The translations under genes and the position numbers were made by a program. Under the pieces are notes generated by a model, which ran no database searches, had not been told where the DNA came from, and was given only the letters and a program-made list of their open reading frames with translations. Below are positions 25,739-35,071 of a stretch of DNA of 64,000 bases, one piece after another. Location of the stretch: NCBI GenBank assembly GCA_041163745.1, contig JBEAQU010000083.1:1-64000 (forward strand). Direction: 5' to 3'. Numbering within the stretch: the stretch's first letter is position 1; the number at the start of each line of letters is the position of its first letter. This DNA is from UBA6168 sp041163745 (lineage in GTDB: Bacteria > Bacteroidota > Bacteroidia > Chitinophagales > Saprospiraceae).

Positions 25739-26908
25739 TCAGGGTTGCTCGAAGAACCGGCTGCCCTCCCGCGCCATTTTGCGGAGGAGGGGGCTGCAGC
25801 GGTACCGGTCCTCGAGGTAGTGGTTGTACAGTTCGTCCATCCATTTAACACAGGTGGCGATACCGGTTTCGTCAGCCCAGCGCAGCAAGCCTTTGGGATA
25901 ATTGACACCCAATGTGACGGCGAGGTCGATTTCCTCCCGGGTGGCGATGCGGAGGTAGCATGCTTCGGCCGCTTCATTGATCAGCATGGCCAGGATGCGG
26001 CGGAAGATCCGTTCCCCTCCGGCGGTATCTGTCGACGGCTCCGGTTGCGGAGCCCCTGCGGTGTAATCGTAGAAGCCTCTTCCTGTTTTGCGGCCCAGCC
26101 AACCGGCCTCCCGTCGTTGCCGCTGTGCAAGGGAGGGTTTGTAGCGGGGGTCGTGGTAGAAAGCGCGGAACATGGTCTCCGAAACGGTATGGTTCACATC
26201 GTTTCCGATCAGGTCCATGAGGGAGAAGGGACCCATCCGGAACTTGCCGAAGGTGGTCATGGCCCAGTCGACCGTGGCAGGTTCAGCCAGTCCTTCGTCA
26301 TAAATACGCAAGGCTTCCCCATAATAATGCCGGGCGATGCGGTTGACGAGGAAACCTGGCGTGTCCTTGGCGCGGATGGCGGTCTTGCCCCAGGCACGGA
26401 TGGTGTCCAGCGCGGTTATGACGGATTCTTCGGCGGTTTGCAGGGCAGGGATGATTTCCACAAGCTGCATGACCGGGGCGGGATTGAAGAAATGGATACC
26501 GAGGGTTCGGTGCGGATGCCGGCAGGATGCGGCGATGGCCGTGACGGAGAGGGAGGAGGTATTGGTGGCCAGCAGGCAATCGGGAGAAACAAGCTGCTCC
26601 AGCTGTTCAAAGACTGATTTCTTGGTTTCCAGGTCTTCCACGACGGCCTCGATGACCAGCTGGCAGCCCTCCAATGCCTCCAGTCGGTCGGCATAGGTCA
26701 CCCTGGACAGGGTCTTCCCCGCTTCCGTACGGTCCAGCTTGTTCCGGGAGACCATCTTTTCCAGGCCGGCCTGCAGCAAGGAGGCGGAGCGTTCGGCGAG
26801 GGTGTCGGAAAAGATTTCGCAAACCACGACCTGCGTACCTGCCAAGGATGCCACCTGGGCTATGCCGGTGCCCATGGCGCCGGCACCGATGATACCTATT
26901 TTTCGCAT
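25739..26908 (-). CDS. 3-hydroxyacyl-CoA dehydrogenase (HbdA/PaaH type)
   Basis: 389 residues from the ATG at 26908, which is preceded by a strong GAGGAAC ribosome-binding site. The N-terminal Rossmann fold carries GIIGAGAMGTGIA. The catalytic region contains LGIHFFNPAPVM with the active-site His. The C-terminus has two copies of the 3HCDH dimerisation domain (FLVNRIARHYYGEAL and LINEAAEACYLRIA), so it is longer than the ~285-residue minimal enzyme and resembles PaaH-type proteins. It oxidises L-3-hydroxyacyl-CoA to 3-oxoacyl-CoA with NAD, in beta-oxidation or as the step before the thiolase at 8899 in aromatic-acid breakdown. Confidence 0.9.
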   Translation of the reverse strand: MRKIGIIGAGAMGTGIAQVASLAGTQVVVCEIFSDTLAERSASLLQAGLEKMVSRNKLDRTEAGKTLSRVTYADRLEALEGCQLVIEAVVEDLETKKSVFEQLEQLVSPDCLLATNTSSLSVTAIAASCRHPHRTLGIHFFNPAPVMQLVEIIPALQTAEESVITALDTIRAWGKTAIRAKDTPGFLVNRIARHYYGEALRIYDEGLAEPATVDWAMTTFGKFRMGPFSLMDLIGNDVNHTVSETMFRAFYHDPRYKPSLAQRQRREAGWLGRKTGRGFYDYTAGAPQPEPSTDTAGGERIFRRILAMLINEAAEACYLRIATREEIDLAVTLGVNYPKGLLRWADETGIATCVKWMDELYNHYLEDRYRCSPLLRKMAREGSRFFEQP

Positions 26909-27171
26909 GTTCCTCGTATTGTGCGGATGGCACGGACCAGCTGCTGTTCGTTCGGTCTGCCGCAGGACGGACAGTTTTTGTCGGGATCCACGGCCCGAAG
27001 CCAAAGATACGGGACTTCCGGCAATGCAGGTTGAACGGGAGGCCGTTCTTTCGCTCGGCGCTGTGCAGAGAGGGGGCGATTTCCTCCCGGCAACGGAATC
27101 CGTTGTCGTAAAAGTGTAGGCACATCAAAAACAGGTGTCGTTCTTTTTCGATTTGTAGCTTGTTTATTCAT
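26896..27171 (-). CDS. Possible small Cys-containing protein (doubtful)
   Basis: A 91-codon frame with ATG at 27171 preceded by AGGA, overlapping the start of the hydroxyacyl-CoA dehydrogenase gene by 13 bp. The C-terminal part has KNCPSCGRPNEQQL, a CxxC knuckle, and a third Cys near the end. Against it: the body is rich in Arg and Pro as in shadow frames, and a TAnnTTTG promoter element lies inside it (27002-27009). I cannot tell a real coupled small gene from a leader; no family recognised. Confidence 0.3.
   Translation of the reverse strand: MNKQATNRKRTTPVFDVPTLLRQRIPLPGGNRPLSAQRRAKERPPVQPALPEVPYLWLRAVDPDKNCPSCGRPNEQQLVRAIRTIRGTCEK
27002..27009 (-). promoter_or_regulatory. -7 promoter element of the hydroxyacyl-CoA dehydrogenase gene
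   Basis: Minus strand TATCTTTG, an exact TAnnTTTG match 93 bp before the start codon at 26908. No -33 match at normal spacing. Confidence 0.4.
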
Positions 27172-27341
27172 ATTTGTCCTATGGTTCGTAGCCGTCCGTA
27201 TCACGGTGGACACCGCTTGCGGCTTCGGTTTGCAACCGTTCCATTCATTTAGCCGATACAGGGGAGCACGGAATGGCCCATGACGGCTGATCCCGCCGAG
27301 ATCCATCCTTTCCTGTGCCGTACAAACCGAAAACGACAACG

Positions 27342-29858
27342 ATGAAGAAAATGAACCTCCTCCCGGTCCTGTTGGCAATGGCACTCGCCGCCTGGCAGGA
27401 AACGGATGCCCAGCGGCCGGAACGGCTGAATGCGGCGGAAATTTACCAGGCCATCGAAAAACTCAATGTGTTGGGTTCCGCACTGTACGTGGCGGCCCAC
27501 CCGGATGACGAGAACACGCGGATGATCGCCTGGCTGGAAAATGAAAGACAGCTGCATACGGCATATCTGTCACTGACACGCGGAGACGGGGGGCAGAACC
27601 TGGTCGGTCCCGAAATCTCCTCCCTGCTGGGCTTGATCCGAACCCAGGAGCTGCTGGCAGCCCGTCGAATCGACGGAGGAAACCAGCTGTTCACCCGGGC
27701 GAACGATTTCGGATTTTCCAAGCATCCGGACGAGACCCTGGAAATCTGGAACAAGGACGAAGTGCTGGCGGATGTCGTTTGGGCCATCCGGAATTGGCAG
27801 CCGGACGTGATCATCAACCGGTTCGACCATGCGACGCCGGGCCGGACACACGGACATCACACCGCCTCGGCGATGTTGTCTTTCGAGGCTTTCGACCTGG
27901 CCGGTGATACAAGCGCCTATCCCGACCAGTTGGACCTGGTGGCCGCCTGGCAGCCGCGCCGGCTTTTCTTCAACACTTCCTGGTGGTTCTACGGGAGCCA
28001 GGAAGCCTTCGACAAGGCCGACAAATCGGATATGACCGGTATCGACGGCGGGGTATATTTTCCCCTGTTGGGAAAATCGAACGGTGAAATCGCGGCGGAA
28101 AGCCGCTCCATGCACAAGTCGCAGGGCTTTGGCAGCATCGGGAGCCGGGGTGGACAAATGGAGTATATCAAGCAGCTCAAAGGGGATCCCATCCAATCGA
28201 TGGAAGACCCTTTTGCCGGAATCAATACCACCTGGACAAGAGTGGAAGGCGGTGGACCGATCGGTAAGCTCCTGGCGTCGGTACAGACGGAATACCGTCA
28301 TGACCGTCCGGATGCCAGCGTACCGAAATTGCTGCAGGCCCATCAAATGGTACAGGCACTGCCGGATGGATTCTGGAAGCGGGTCAAGTCGGCGGAGTTG
28401 GAGCGGGTCATCACCGCCTGCATGGGATTTTTCGCCGAAGCCGTCGCCTCGGATTACTCCGCCGCACCGGGTGAGTCGGTCCAACTGACCTTGGAGGTCA
28501 TCAACCGTTCCCAGGTCCCGTGTTCCTTGCAGGCGGTCCGGATCCTGCCGATGGGAGCGGATACCGTCCTGCAGCTGGCGCTGGAGAACAACCGTGTCCA
28601 AACCTGGAAGCGGCGGGTGGAACTGCCGAAGGACATCCCCCTCACCAATGCCTATTGGCTGAACGAACCCATGTCCGGTATCGGCATGTACCGGGTGGAC
28701 GATCGTTCGCTCCGGGGCTTGCCGGAAACGCCCCGTACCTTCCGGGTTCGTTTCGAACTGTCGGTGGACGGGACGCCGTTGGTCGTGGAAAAGGAGGTGG
28801 TGTACAAGCGGGATGATGACGTGAAAGGGGAAGTGTACCAACCCTTTGAGATCACCCCCCCGGTATTTGTCGACCTCCGCAAGGATGTCTTTCTTTTTCC
28901 CGACCTGAATCCCCAGCCGGTGGAGGTAATGGTGAAGGCCGGGAAGGCAGGGGTCAGCGGGCAGCTCCGGCTGGGCCACACCGGTCGATGGAGCGCAGTG
29001 CCGGAATATGTCGATTTCAGTCTGGCGGACAAAGGGGAGGAACGGACCTTCACCTTCGAACTATATCCGACGGACAAGGCGACGGTTGGGAAAGTGGCTC
29101 CGTTGGCCTTGGTCGGGCAGGTTCCGTATTTCAAGAAATTGGTGAAGATTGCCTACGACCATATACCCACCCAGCTGGTCCTGCTCAACGCGGAGGCGAC
29201 CATCGCCCGGGTGGACCTTCAACGGGGTGTGGACCGGATTGCATACATCATGGGAGCCGGCGACGATGTGCCGGAAAGCCTGCGGCAGGTAGGCTACACC
29301 GTGGACGTCCTGTCTCCCGAGGACGTGACCGCCGAGGCGTTGGCCTCCTACGAAGCGCTCGTCCTGGGTGTCCGGGCTTACAACACCCTGGAGCGGTTGA
29401 AGTATCTGCAGTCCGTGTTGTTCGAGTATGTCCGGAAAGGCGGGACGATGGTGGTGCAATACAATACGACCGGTTCCTTGAACACACCGGTCGACGGCCT
29501 GGCACCTTATCCGATGAAGCTTTCCCGGGACCGGGTGACGGTGGAGGATGCGGAGATTCGGTTCCTGGCGCCGGACCATCGGGTGCTGCATCATCCGAAT
29601 GAGATCACGGCGGCTGATTTCGAGGGATGGGTGCAGGAGCGGGGGCTGTACTTTCCACAGGAGTGGGATGCCGCCTTCACACCGATATTGTCCTGCAACG
29701 ATCCCGGCGAGCCGGCTCGGGACGGCAGCCTGCTGGTGGCTCCGTATGGGGACGGCCATTATGTATATACGAGCCTGTCTTTCTTCCGGGAGTTGCCGGC
29801 CGGGGTCACGGGGGCGTACCGGTTGTTCGCCAATCTGCTTTCCATCGGGAAGGAGTGA
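27342..29858 (+). CDS. Large exported PIG-L/LmbE-family deacetylase
   Basis: 838 residues from the ATG at 27342, which opens a signal peptide (MKKMNLLPVLLAMALAAW). The PIG-L domain occupies about 35-300: the zinc motif AAHPDDEN (51-58), RGDGGQN, and a downstream THGHHTAS segment giving the third His ligand. These enzymes remove N-acetyl groups from GlcNAc-type substrates. The remaining ~500 residues contain beta-sandwich-like sequence (GESVQLTLEVINRS) and a C-terminal flavodoxin/GATase-like region (LASYEALVLGVRAYNTLERL, GTMVVQYNTTGSL). The multidomain form is typical of Bacteroidota. Substrate not known; the nearby GlcN/GlcNAc-type genes suggest an amino-sugar glycan. Confidence 0.82.
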   Translation: MKKMNLLPVLLAMALAAWQETDAQRPERLNAAEIYQAIEKLNVLGSALYVAAHPDDENTRMIAWLENERQLHTAYLSLTRGDGGQNLVGPEISSLLGLIRTQELLAARRIDGGNQLFTRANDFGFSKHPDETLEIWNKDEVLADVVWAIRNWQPDVIINRFDHATPGRTHGHHTASAMLSFEAFDLAGDTSAYPDQLDLVAAWQPRRLFFNTSWWFYGSQEAFDKADKSDMTGIDGGVYFPLLGKSNGEIAAESRSMHKSQGFGSIGSRGGQMEYIKQLKGDPIQSMEDPFAGINTTWTRVEGGGPIGKLLASVQTEYRHDRPDASVPKLLQAHQMVQALPDGFWKRVKSAELERVITACMGFFAEAVASDYSAAPGESVQLTLEVINRSQVPCSLQAVRILPMGADTVLQLALENNRVQTWKRRVELPKDIPLTNAYWLNEPMSGIGMYRVDDRSLRGLPETPRTFRVRFELSVDGTPLVVEKEVVYKRDDDVKGEVYQPFEITPPVFVDLRKDVFLFPDLNPQPVEVMVKAGKAGVSGQLRLGHTGRWSAVPEYVDFSLADKGEERTFTFELYPTDKATVGKVAPLALVGQVPYFKKLVKIAYDHIPTQLVLLNAEATIARVDLQRGVDRIAYIMGAGDDVPESLRQVGYTVDVLSPEDVTAEALASYEALVLGVRAYNTLERLKYLQSVLFEYVRKGGTMVVQYNTTGSLNTPVDGLAPYPMKLSRDRVTVEDAEIRFLAPDHRVLHHPNEITAADFEGWVQERGLYFPQEWDAAFTPILSCNDPGEPARDGSLLVAPYGDGHYVYTSLSFFRELPAGVTGAYRLFANLLSIGKE

Positions 29859-29911
29859 AGGTATGGGATGAAGGCGAGCATGGAAAGGTCGCCAAGCCAA
29901 CGTGATAAGCC

Positions 29912-29950
29912 AAGCGCCCATTTGTCAACCAAATGGGCGCTTGTCATTTT
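29912..29950 (+). terminator. Intrinsic terminator after the PIG-L gene
   Basis: AAGCGCCCATTTG (29912-29924) pairs perfectly with CAAATGGGCGCTT (29930-29942) around loop TCAAC, followed by GTCATTTTT. It lies 53 bp after the PIG-L stop and also faces the convergent symporter gene, so it may serve both strands. Confidence 0.8.
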
Positions 29951-29977
29951 TCAGAGGAACGTCGGCGGGCTGGAGAA

Positions 29978-31762
29978 TCAGGCGGCGCTGTTACCCTTGA
30001 CCTGATTCCAGGCGCGGATGAGGATGAAACCGGCGAGGGTGGCGAGGGCGAAGCCGACGAAAGCCTTGGTTGTTTCGCCGTAGAGGAAAAAGCCGAGGCC
30101 GAACAAGGCGCCATATACGAGAAAGCAGCCGGCGACCATACAGACGATTTCCAGGGGGAGTTTGCCTGCGATGACTTCGCCGGCGTGGATGTCACCGGCC
30201 TGGATACCCTTTTGGATGACCGGTTGCCATCCGGCGGGATGTGGTTTGATGAGGCGGTAGAACCGGAGCAAGGTCGCCTGGGAGGTCGGTTGGGTAAGGA
30301 AGGTGACGGCGATCCAGCCTGCCGACGTGATGGCCACACCGGCAATCAGCTTGACATGGGTTTCGAGACCGGTGGCGAAGAATTCGAAATAACAAGCCAC
30401 AAGGAAGGAGATGATCATGGCGGACATCTCGCTCCAGGCATTGATCCGCCACCAGAACCAGCGAAGGATGAAGATCAGTCCCGTACCAGCCCCGATCTGA
30501 AGCAGGATGTTGAAAGCCTGCAGCGCATTGGACAGCGCCAGGGCGATGAGGGCGGAAAACACCATGAGGATGACTGTGGACAGCCGCCCGATGTTGACCA
30601 GGGTCTTCTCATCCGCATCCGGTCGGATGAAGCGCTTGTAGAAATCGTTGACCACATAGCTGGCGCCCCAGTTGAGGTGGGTGGCAATGGTGGACATATA
30701 GGCGGCAATCAGTGCTGCGACCACCAATCCCAGCAGTCCGGACGGCAGGAAAGTCATCATGGCCGGATAAGCAAGGTCATCGTTGATGACGTTCTCCGGC
30801 AGGTCGGGAAAGGCGGTCCGCAGGGAGGCGATGTCCGGATAGATGATCAGCGATGCCAGTGCGACCAGGATCCATGGCCAGGGCCGCAGGGCGTAGTGTA
30901 CGAAATTGAAGAAGAGGGTGGCGGTAATGGCATGGGTTTCCGTCTTGGCCGACAGCATGCGTTGGGCGATGTACCCGCCCCCACCGGGTTCCGCACCGGG
31001 ATACCAGACGCTCCACCATTGGACCGCCAGGGGGAGGATCAGAAAGGGCAACAGTGCGCTCATGTCGTTGAAATCAGGCAGGACGGAGAGTTTGGGGCTG
31101 ACGTTCGGATGCTGCAGCAGGTTGGACAGGCCCCCGATTTCCGGAAGGTTGACGACGACGACAGCTGCTCCGACCACCCCGATCATGGCGACGATGAACT
31201 GGAAGAAGTCGGTCCAGATCACGCCGGTCAGGCCGCCCAGGGAAGTGTACACCACGGTCACGATGGAAGCGATCAGGATGGTTTGGACGGGAGACAGCCC
31301 CAGCAGGACGCCACCGATCTTGATGGCGGCGAGGGAGACGGTCGCCATGATCATGACGTTGAAGAACACGCCCAGGTAGAGCGCACGGAAGCCTCTAAGG
31401 AAGGCGGCGGGTTTCCCCGAATACCGGAGTTCGTAGAATTCCAGGTCGGTCAGCACCCCGGACCGGCGCCACAACTTGGCATAGACGAAGACGGTCAGCA
31501 TACCGGTCAGCAGGAAGGCCCACCATTGCCAGTTGCCGCTGACACCGTTCTTACGGACGATATCGGTCACCAGGTTGGGTGTATCCGCACTGAAGGTGGT
31601 GGCGACCATGGAGAAGCCCAGGAGCCACCAAGGCATCGAACGGCCGGAGAGGAAGTACTCGGAAGCGCTTTTGCCGGCCCGTTTGCTGACGACCAGGCCG
31701 ATGGCGAGGGAAAGTACGAAGAAGGCCGCAATAAAGGACCAATCCAAGGTTGATAGTTGCAT
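29978..31762 (-). CDS. Sodium:solute symporter family transporter
   Basis: 594 residues from the ATG at 31762 (MQLSTLDWSFIAAFFVLSLA). The protein is mostly hydrophobic with about 13-14 membrane helices. Family features include the first-helix region AGKSASEYFLSGRSMPWWLLG with FSMVATTFSADTPNLVTDI, GGLTGVIWTDFFQF, and AYMSTIATHLNWGASYVVND. These match SSS/SLC5-type Na+-coupled transporters, in the branch often found beside carbohydrate genes in Bacteroidota. The neighbouring NagB fusion and ROK kinase make an amino sugar or related sugar the likely substrate. It is preceded by a terminator for the nagB gene, so it has its own promoter, and its leader contains a run of nine G (31801-31809). Confidence 0.9.
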   Translation of the reverse strand: MQLSTLDWSFIAAFFVLSLAIGLVVSKRAGKSASEYFLSGRSMPWWLLGFSMVATTFSADTPNLVTDIVRKNGVSGNWQWWAFLLTGMLTVFVYAKLWRRSGVLTDLEFYELRYSGKPAAFLRGFRALYLGVFFNVMIMATVSLAAIKIGGVLLGLSPVQTILIASIVTVVYTSLGGLTGVIWTDFFQFIVAMIGVVGAAVVVVNLPEIGGLSNLLQHPNVSPKLSVLPDFNDMSALLPFLILPLAVQWWSVWYPGAEPGGGGYIAQRMLSAKTETHAITATLFFNFVHYALRPWPWILVALASLIIYPDIASLRTAFPDLPENVINDDLAYPAMMTFLPSGLLGLVVAALIAAYMSTIATHLNWGASYVVNDFYKRFIRPDADEKTLVNIGRLSTVILMVFSALIALALSNALQAFNILLQIGAGTGLIFILRWFWWRINAWSEMSAMIISFLVACYFEFFATGLETHVKLIAGVAITSAGWIAVTFLTQPTSQATLLRFYRLIKPHPAGWQPVIQKGIQAGDIHAGEVIAGKLPLEIVCMVAGCFLVYGALFGLGFFLYGETTKAFVGFALATLAGFILIRAWNQVKGNSAA

Positions 31763-31994
31763 TTTCGTTTGTTTTGATTGTAATGGTTGATCTTCTGTCT
31801 GGGGGGGGGCGGAGCCAACGGGAAAGCCCCCGTTGGCCGGGCGGCCCCGGTGGGGATGTTCTTGTGGCGGACGGGGCAGGTGGCTGCGGCAGGCAAGCCA
31901 ATGGCGGCGGCTGTCGGACATCACTGGCATCCAGCCCGGTGCCCGAAAGTAAGGAACCGCCGTCACTACTGCAAGATGCGGTTGAAATTCAGCG
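31763..31994. other. Leader region of the symporter gene with a G9 tract
   Basis: Non-coding stretch between the nagB terminator and the symporter start. It includes nine consecutive G on the plus strand at 31801-31809, which is nine C on the symporter's coding strand about 39 bp before the ATG. No TAnnTTTG element was found on the minus strand. Confidence 0.5.
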
Positions 31995-32024
31995 AAAAAA
32001 AGGAAAGGCATCGCTGCCTTTCCT
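31995..32024 (-). terminator. Rho-independent terminator of the nagB fusion gene
   Basis: On the minus strand AGGAAAGGCA pairs perfectly with TGCCTTTCCT around a GCGA (GNRA) loop and is followed by TTTTTT. It starts ~95 bp after the nagB-fusion stop. It separates that transcript from the symporter gene. Confidence 0.85.
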
Positions 32025-32118
32025 CCTAACTAAACCTGTCCAAGTTGGTTGAACCAAAAGAACGAAATAAATCCGATGGATAGGAAGCCGGAACTGACGG
32101 GAAAAACTTCGCCGGTGG

Positions 32119-34077
32119 TCATTGCCAGTCGAAATGCCAACGGGCAAAAGCTTCCATGGCTTCATATTCCGCCAATCCGAGCTGGCGGTACAATTCAGCG
32201 GTGGCCTTGTTCCGGTCCTTGGCGCGCTGGTGGAACTCCCGGCGGTCCTCACCGGGAAACGGAGCGCTGTCTTTCTGTGATTGGTGCATGAAGATGGCTT
32301 TCTGCTTGCGCATCACCTGGTCCGGAGACATGGGGATGGCCATGTCGATTTCATGGATGAGGAATTCGTGCCATGCGCCTCGGTAGAGCCATAGCCAGCA
32401 GTCCTTCATCCAGGCTTGGTCCTTGAGTTGATGGAAAGCGGCGAAGATGGCATCCAGACAGACACGGTGCGTTCCGTGCGGGTCGGCCAGGTCGCCGGCG
32501 GCATAGACCTGATGAGGCTGGATCTTGTCCAGCAGGTTGGCCACGATATCGATGTCAGCTTGGTTGACATCTCCTTTCCGGACCTTGCCTGTTTCATAGA
32601 AAGGCATGTCGAGAAAATGGATATGGTTGTCGTCCAGCCCGCTGTACCGGGCACCCGCCCGGGCTTCTCCCCGTCGGATAAGGCCTTTGATGGAGCGGAC
32701 TTCCGCAATGTCGGCTTCGCCTTGCTTCTTTTGCTTGAGGAATTTGACGACCTTTCTGTATTTCTTTTCAATGTCCTCGTTGTGGAAACCCTGGGCCAGG
32801 CTGTAGTCGAGCAGGAATTCCGCGAAACGACGTGCATCATGGTCATGAACAGCGATGTTGCCACTGGTCTGGTAGGCGACATGGACATCGTGTCCTTGGT
32901 CCGACAGGCGCATGAACGTGCCGCCCATGGAGATCACATCGTCATCCGGATGCGGGGAAAAGATGATGCAACGTTTGCGGGCGGGAACGGCTCTTTCCGG
33001 TCTTGTCTTGTCATCGGCAAGCGGTTTGCCGCCAGGCCATCCGGTGATGGTCTGTTGCAAGCGATTGAAAATTTTGATGTTGAGATCGTAAGCTCCGTTT
33101 TCCAGCAGCATGAGTTCGCTCAGGCCGTGCTCGTTATAGTCCTCGTTGGTTAGTTTCAGGATGGGCTTGCCGGTTTGTTGGGAGACCCAGACAACGGCCT
33201 GGCAGGCCAGTTTTTCCGACCAGTTGACCATGCCGCACAACCAGGGTGCCGTCACCCGGGTCAGGCGTTCGGAAGCGGCTTTGTCGAGCAGCACCCGGAT
33301 ATTCTTGTGTTTTTGGAGGAAGGAGGCAGGATAGGCCAGGGAGATTTCCCCTTCCACCGCCTGGGCGAGGATGGGGGCCTTGTGCTGTCCCCATACGAGT
33401 AGGAAGATGGTTCGGGCTTTCATGATACTGGCGATGCCCATGGTGATGGCCCTGGTCGGGACATTTTCCTCGAACACGAAATCCTTGATGGCATCCCGCC
33501 GGGTGAGGCTGTCAAGCCGGACCATACGGGTGGTGGAGGTTTCCCAGGACCCCGGTTCGTTGAAGCCGATGTGTCCGGTTCGCCCGATTCCCAGCAACTG
33601 GATGTCTATGCCGCCGTGAATGTCGATTTGCTTTTCGTACCATTCGCAGTAGGACTGGACCTGTTCCATCGGGATGTTGCCATCCGGTATGTGGATATGC
33701 TCCCTCGGAATGTCGACATGGTCGAACAGGTGTTCATGCATGAAACGCCAATAGCTCTGTGGGGCGTCCTTGGGCATCGGGTAGTATTCATCCAGATTGA
33801 AGGTGATGACGTTGTAGAAACTCAGGCCTTCCTCACGATGCAGCCGGACGAGTTCCCGGTAGACCAGGATGGGAGAGGAGCCGGTGGCAAGCCCGAGCAC
33901 AAATTTTTCCCCGTCCTGCTGTTTTTGGCGTATGGCCAGGGCAATGCTGCGGGCGACATGAAGGGAGGCCTCCTTCGCGTCGTCGTAAATCTTCACCGGC
34001 AACTTTTCGAAAGTCTTGAATTGAAAGCGCAGCACGCCGTCCTGATTGGCGGCGCTCATTGTGGAAGCATGGAGCAT
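32119..34077 (-). CDS. nagB: Glucosamine-6-phosphate deaminase / PIG-L fusion protein
   Basis: 652 residues from the ATG at 34077 (ATG at 34059 is an alternative). The N-terminal ~290 residues are a NagB/isomerase-type domain: FVLGLATGSSP, FNLDEYYPM with Asp96 (the usual general base), and GIGRTGHIGFNEPGS (163-177) with His169 and Glu174. The usual Asp of the GxGxDGH motif is Thr167. The C-terminal half (~370-600) is a PIG-L domain with FSPHPDDDVISMGG (374-387) and DPHGTHR. The long NagB/PIG-L fusion is known from Bacteroidota. It would deaminate glucosamine-6-phosphate and possibly deacetylate a GlcNAc-type substrate. The ROK kinase gene ends 10 bp upstream, so the two are cotranscribed. Confidence 0.9.
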   Translation of the reverse strand: MLHASTMSAANQDGVLRFQFKTFEKLPVKIYDDAKEASLHVARSIALAIRQKQQDGEKFVLGLATGSSPILVYRELVRLHREEGLSFYNVITFNLDEYYPMPKDAPQSYWRFMHEHLFDHVDIPREHIHIPDGNIPMEQVQSYCEWYEKQIDIHGGIDIQLLGIGRTGHIGFNEPGSWETSTTRMVRLDSLTRRDAIKDFVFEENVPTRAITMGIASIMKARTIFLLVWGQHKAPILAQAVEGEISLAYPASFLQKHKNIRVLLDKAASERLTRVTAPWLCGMVNWSEKLACQAVVWVSQQTGKPILKLTNEDYNEHGLSELMLLENGAYDLNIKIFNRLQQTITGWPGGKPLADDKTRPERAVPARKRCIIFSPHPDDDVISMGGTFMRLSDQGHDVHVAYQTSGNIAVHDHDARRFAEFLLDYSLAQGFHNEDIEKKYRKVVKFLKQKKQGEADIAEVRSIKGLIRRGEARAGARYSGLDDNHIHFLDMPFYETGKVRKGDVNQADIDIVANLLDKIQPHQVYAAGDLADPHGTHRVCLDAIFAAFHQLKDQAWMKDCWLWLYRGAWHEFLIHEIDMAIPMSPDQVMRKQKAIFMHQSQKDSAPFPGEDRREFHQRAKDRNKATAELYRQLGLAEYEAMEAFARWHFDWQ

Positions 34078-34087
34078 GTCCGATAGT

Positions 34088-35071
34088 TTAAGGTGATGGC
34101 TGTTTTGACGGTATGGATGCCGGGAGCGACAGTCCGCCGGACCAGACAAGGGCGGCCGCACCCAACAGTGCTGCGTCGTTCTCCCCCAAGGATGAAGGCA
34201 GTACGCTCAGTTTTCCCCGGTGAAAGGCCAGGGCATGGCGTTCCAAACTGCGGATGGTCGGGGTGAAAAGCCTTTCCCCGGCGGAAGCGAGCCCACCGGA
34301 CAGGATGAACACCTCCGGCTCGAACCAGGCTGCCATGTCTGCCAACGCACGGCCCAGGATGTCTCCCGTTCGTTCGAAGGCCAAGGTGGCGATCGCATCC
34401 CCGGCCGCCGCCGCGTCGAAGATGTCGCGGGAGGTCATCCGTTCATAGGATATGGACCGCAGGCTGCTGGCAGCAAGGGATTGTCCCAACATCTCGAAAA
34501 CAGTACGCTTCAGGCCGGTGGCCGAGACATACGTCTCCAGGCAACCCGACCGGCCGCATCCGCATGCCCGCCCGCCGCGCTCGACACAGATATGCCCCGC
34601 TTCCCCCGCGTGTCCACGAGCTCCTTGCAGCAGCTTGCCGTCCGAAACCACCCCGCAACCAAGCCCCGTGCCCAAGGTCAGCAAGACAAAATGCCGCATG
34701 CCTTCGGCCGTGCCGTACCGCATCTCTCCCAGGGTGGATGCGTTGCTGTCCTTCACCAGGAATACCGGCAGTCCCGTCCGTTCCGATACGAGGTCGACGA
34801 AAGGGAAGGCTTTCCGGAAAGGCAGGTTGGCTGCATATTCGATGGTGCCGTTCTGTTCGTTCACGCTCGGGGCACCGGCACCGATGCCGGCCAACGCATA
34901 GGAGTCGGACAGCACCCCGACCACCCCCAGCAGAGTGTCCAGAAACGCATGCTCGTCCGGCTGTTCCGTCGTGGGGAACGAATGTCGGGCTGCAATGCGT
35001 CCCGCCCGGTCGACCAAGGCGAACTTGGTCGATGTTCCCCCGATGTCTATGCCCAAGGCGAATTCCTTCAC
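34088..35071 (-). CDS. ROK-family sugar kinase
   Basis: 327 residues from a GTG at 35071, the only start that places the ATP-binding motif FALGIDIGGTSTKFALV at the N-terminus, as in ROK kinases. Other features are LTLGTGLGCGVV (phosphate loop), the substrate/catalytic GHAGEAGHICVERGG, and the zinc-binding CGCGRSGCLE. The usual length is 300-320. Upstream in-frame sequence is not protein-like. It probably phosphorylates glucose, mannose, N-acetylmannosamine or GlcNAc; the directly following nagB fusion favours an amino sugar. It is divergent from a LacI-family regulator, with a symmetric site between them. Confidence 0.85.
   Translation of the reverse strand: MKEFALGIDIGGTSTKFALVDRAGRIAARHSFPTTEQPDEHAFLDTLLGVVGVLSDSYALAGIGAGAPSVNEQNGTIEYAANLPFRKAFPFVDLVSERTGLPVFLVKDSNASTLGEMRYGTAEGMRHFVLLTLGTGLGCGVVSDGKLLQGARGHAGEAGHICVERGGRACGCGRSGCLETYVSATGLKRTVFEMLGQSLAASSLRSISYERMTSRDIFDAAAAGDAIATLAFERTGDILGRALADMAAWFEPEVFILSGGLASAGERLFTPTIRSLERHALAFHRGKLSVLPSSLGENDAALLGAAALVWSGGLSLPASIPSKQPSP

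Noticed and set aside
25375..25977. 200-residue minus-strand reading frame
   Set aside because: Ser/Pro/Arg-rich, overlaps the hydroxyacyl-CoA dehydrogenase in another frame and contains the mvaD promoter element; no family features.
29933..31753. 606-residue plus-strand reading frame
   Set aside because: It is antisense to the symporter gene, is dominated by Gly, Asp, Glu, Gln and His, and has no protein-family features. The minus-strand gene has clear membrane helices and SSS motifs.
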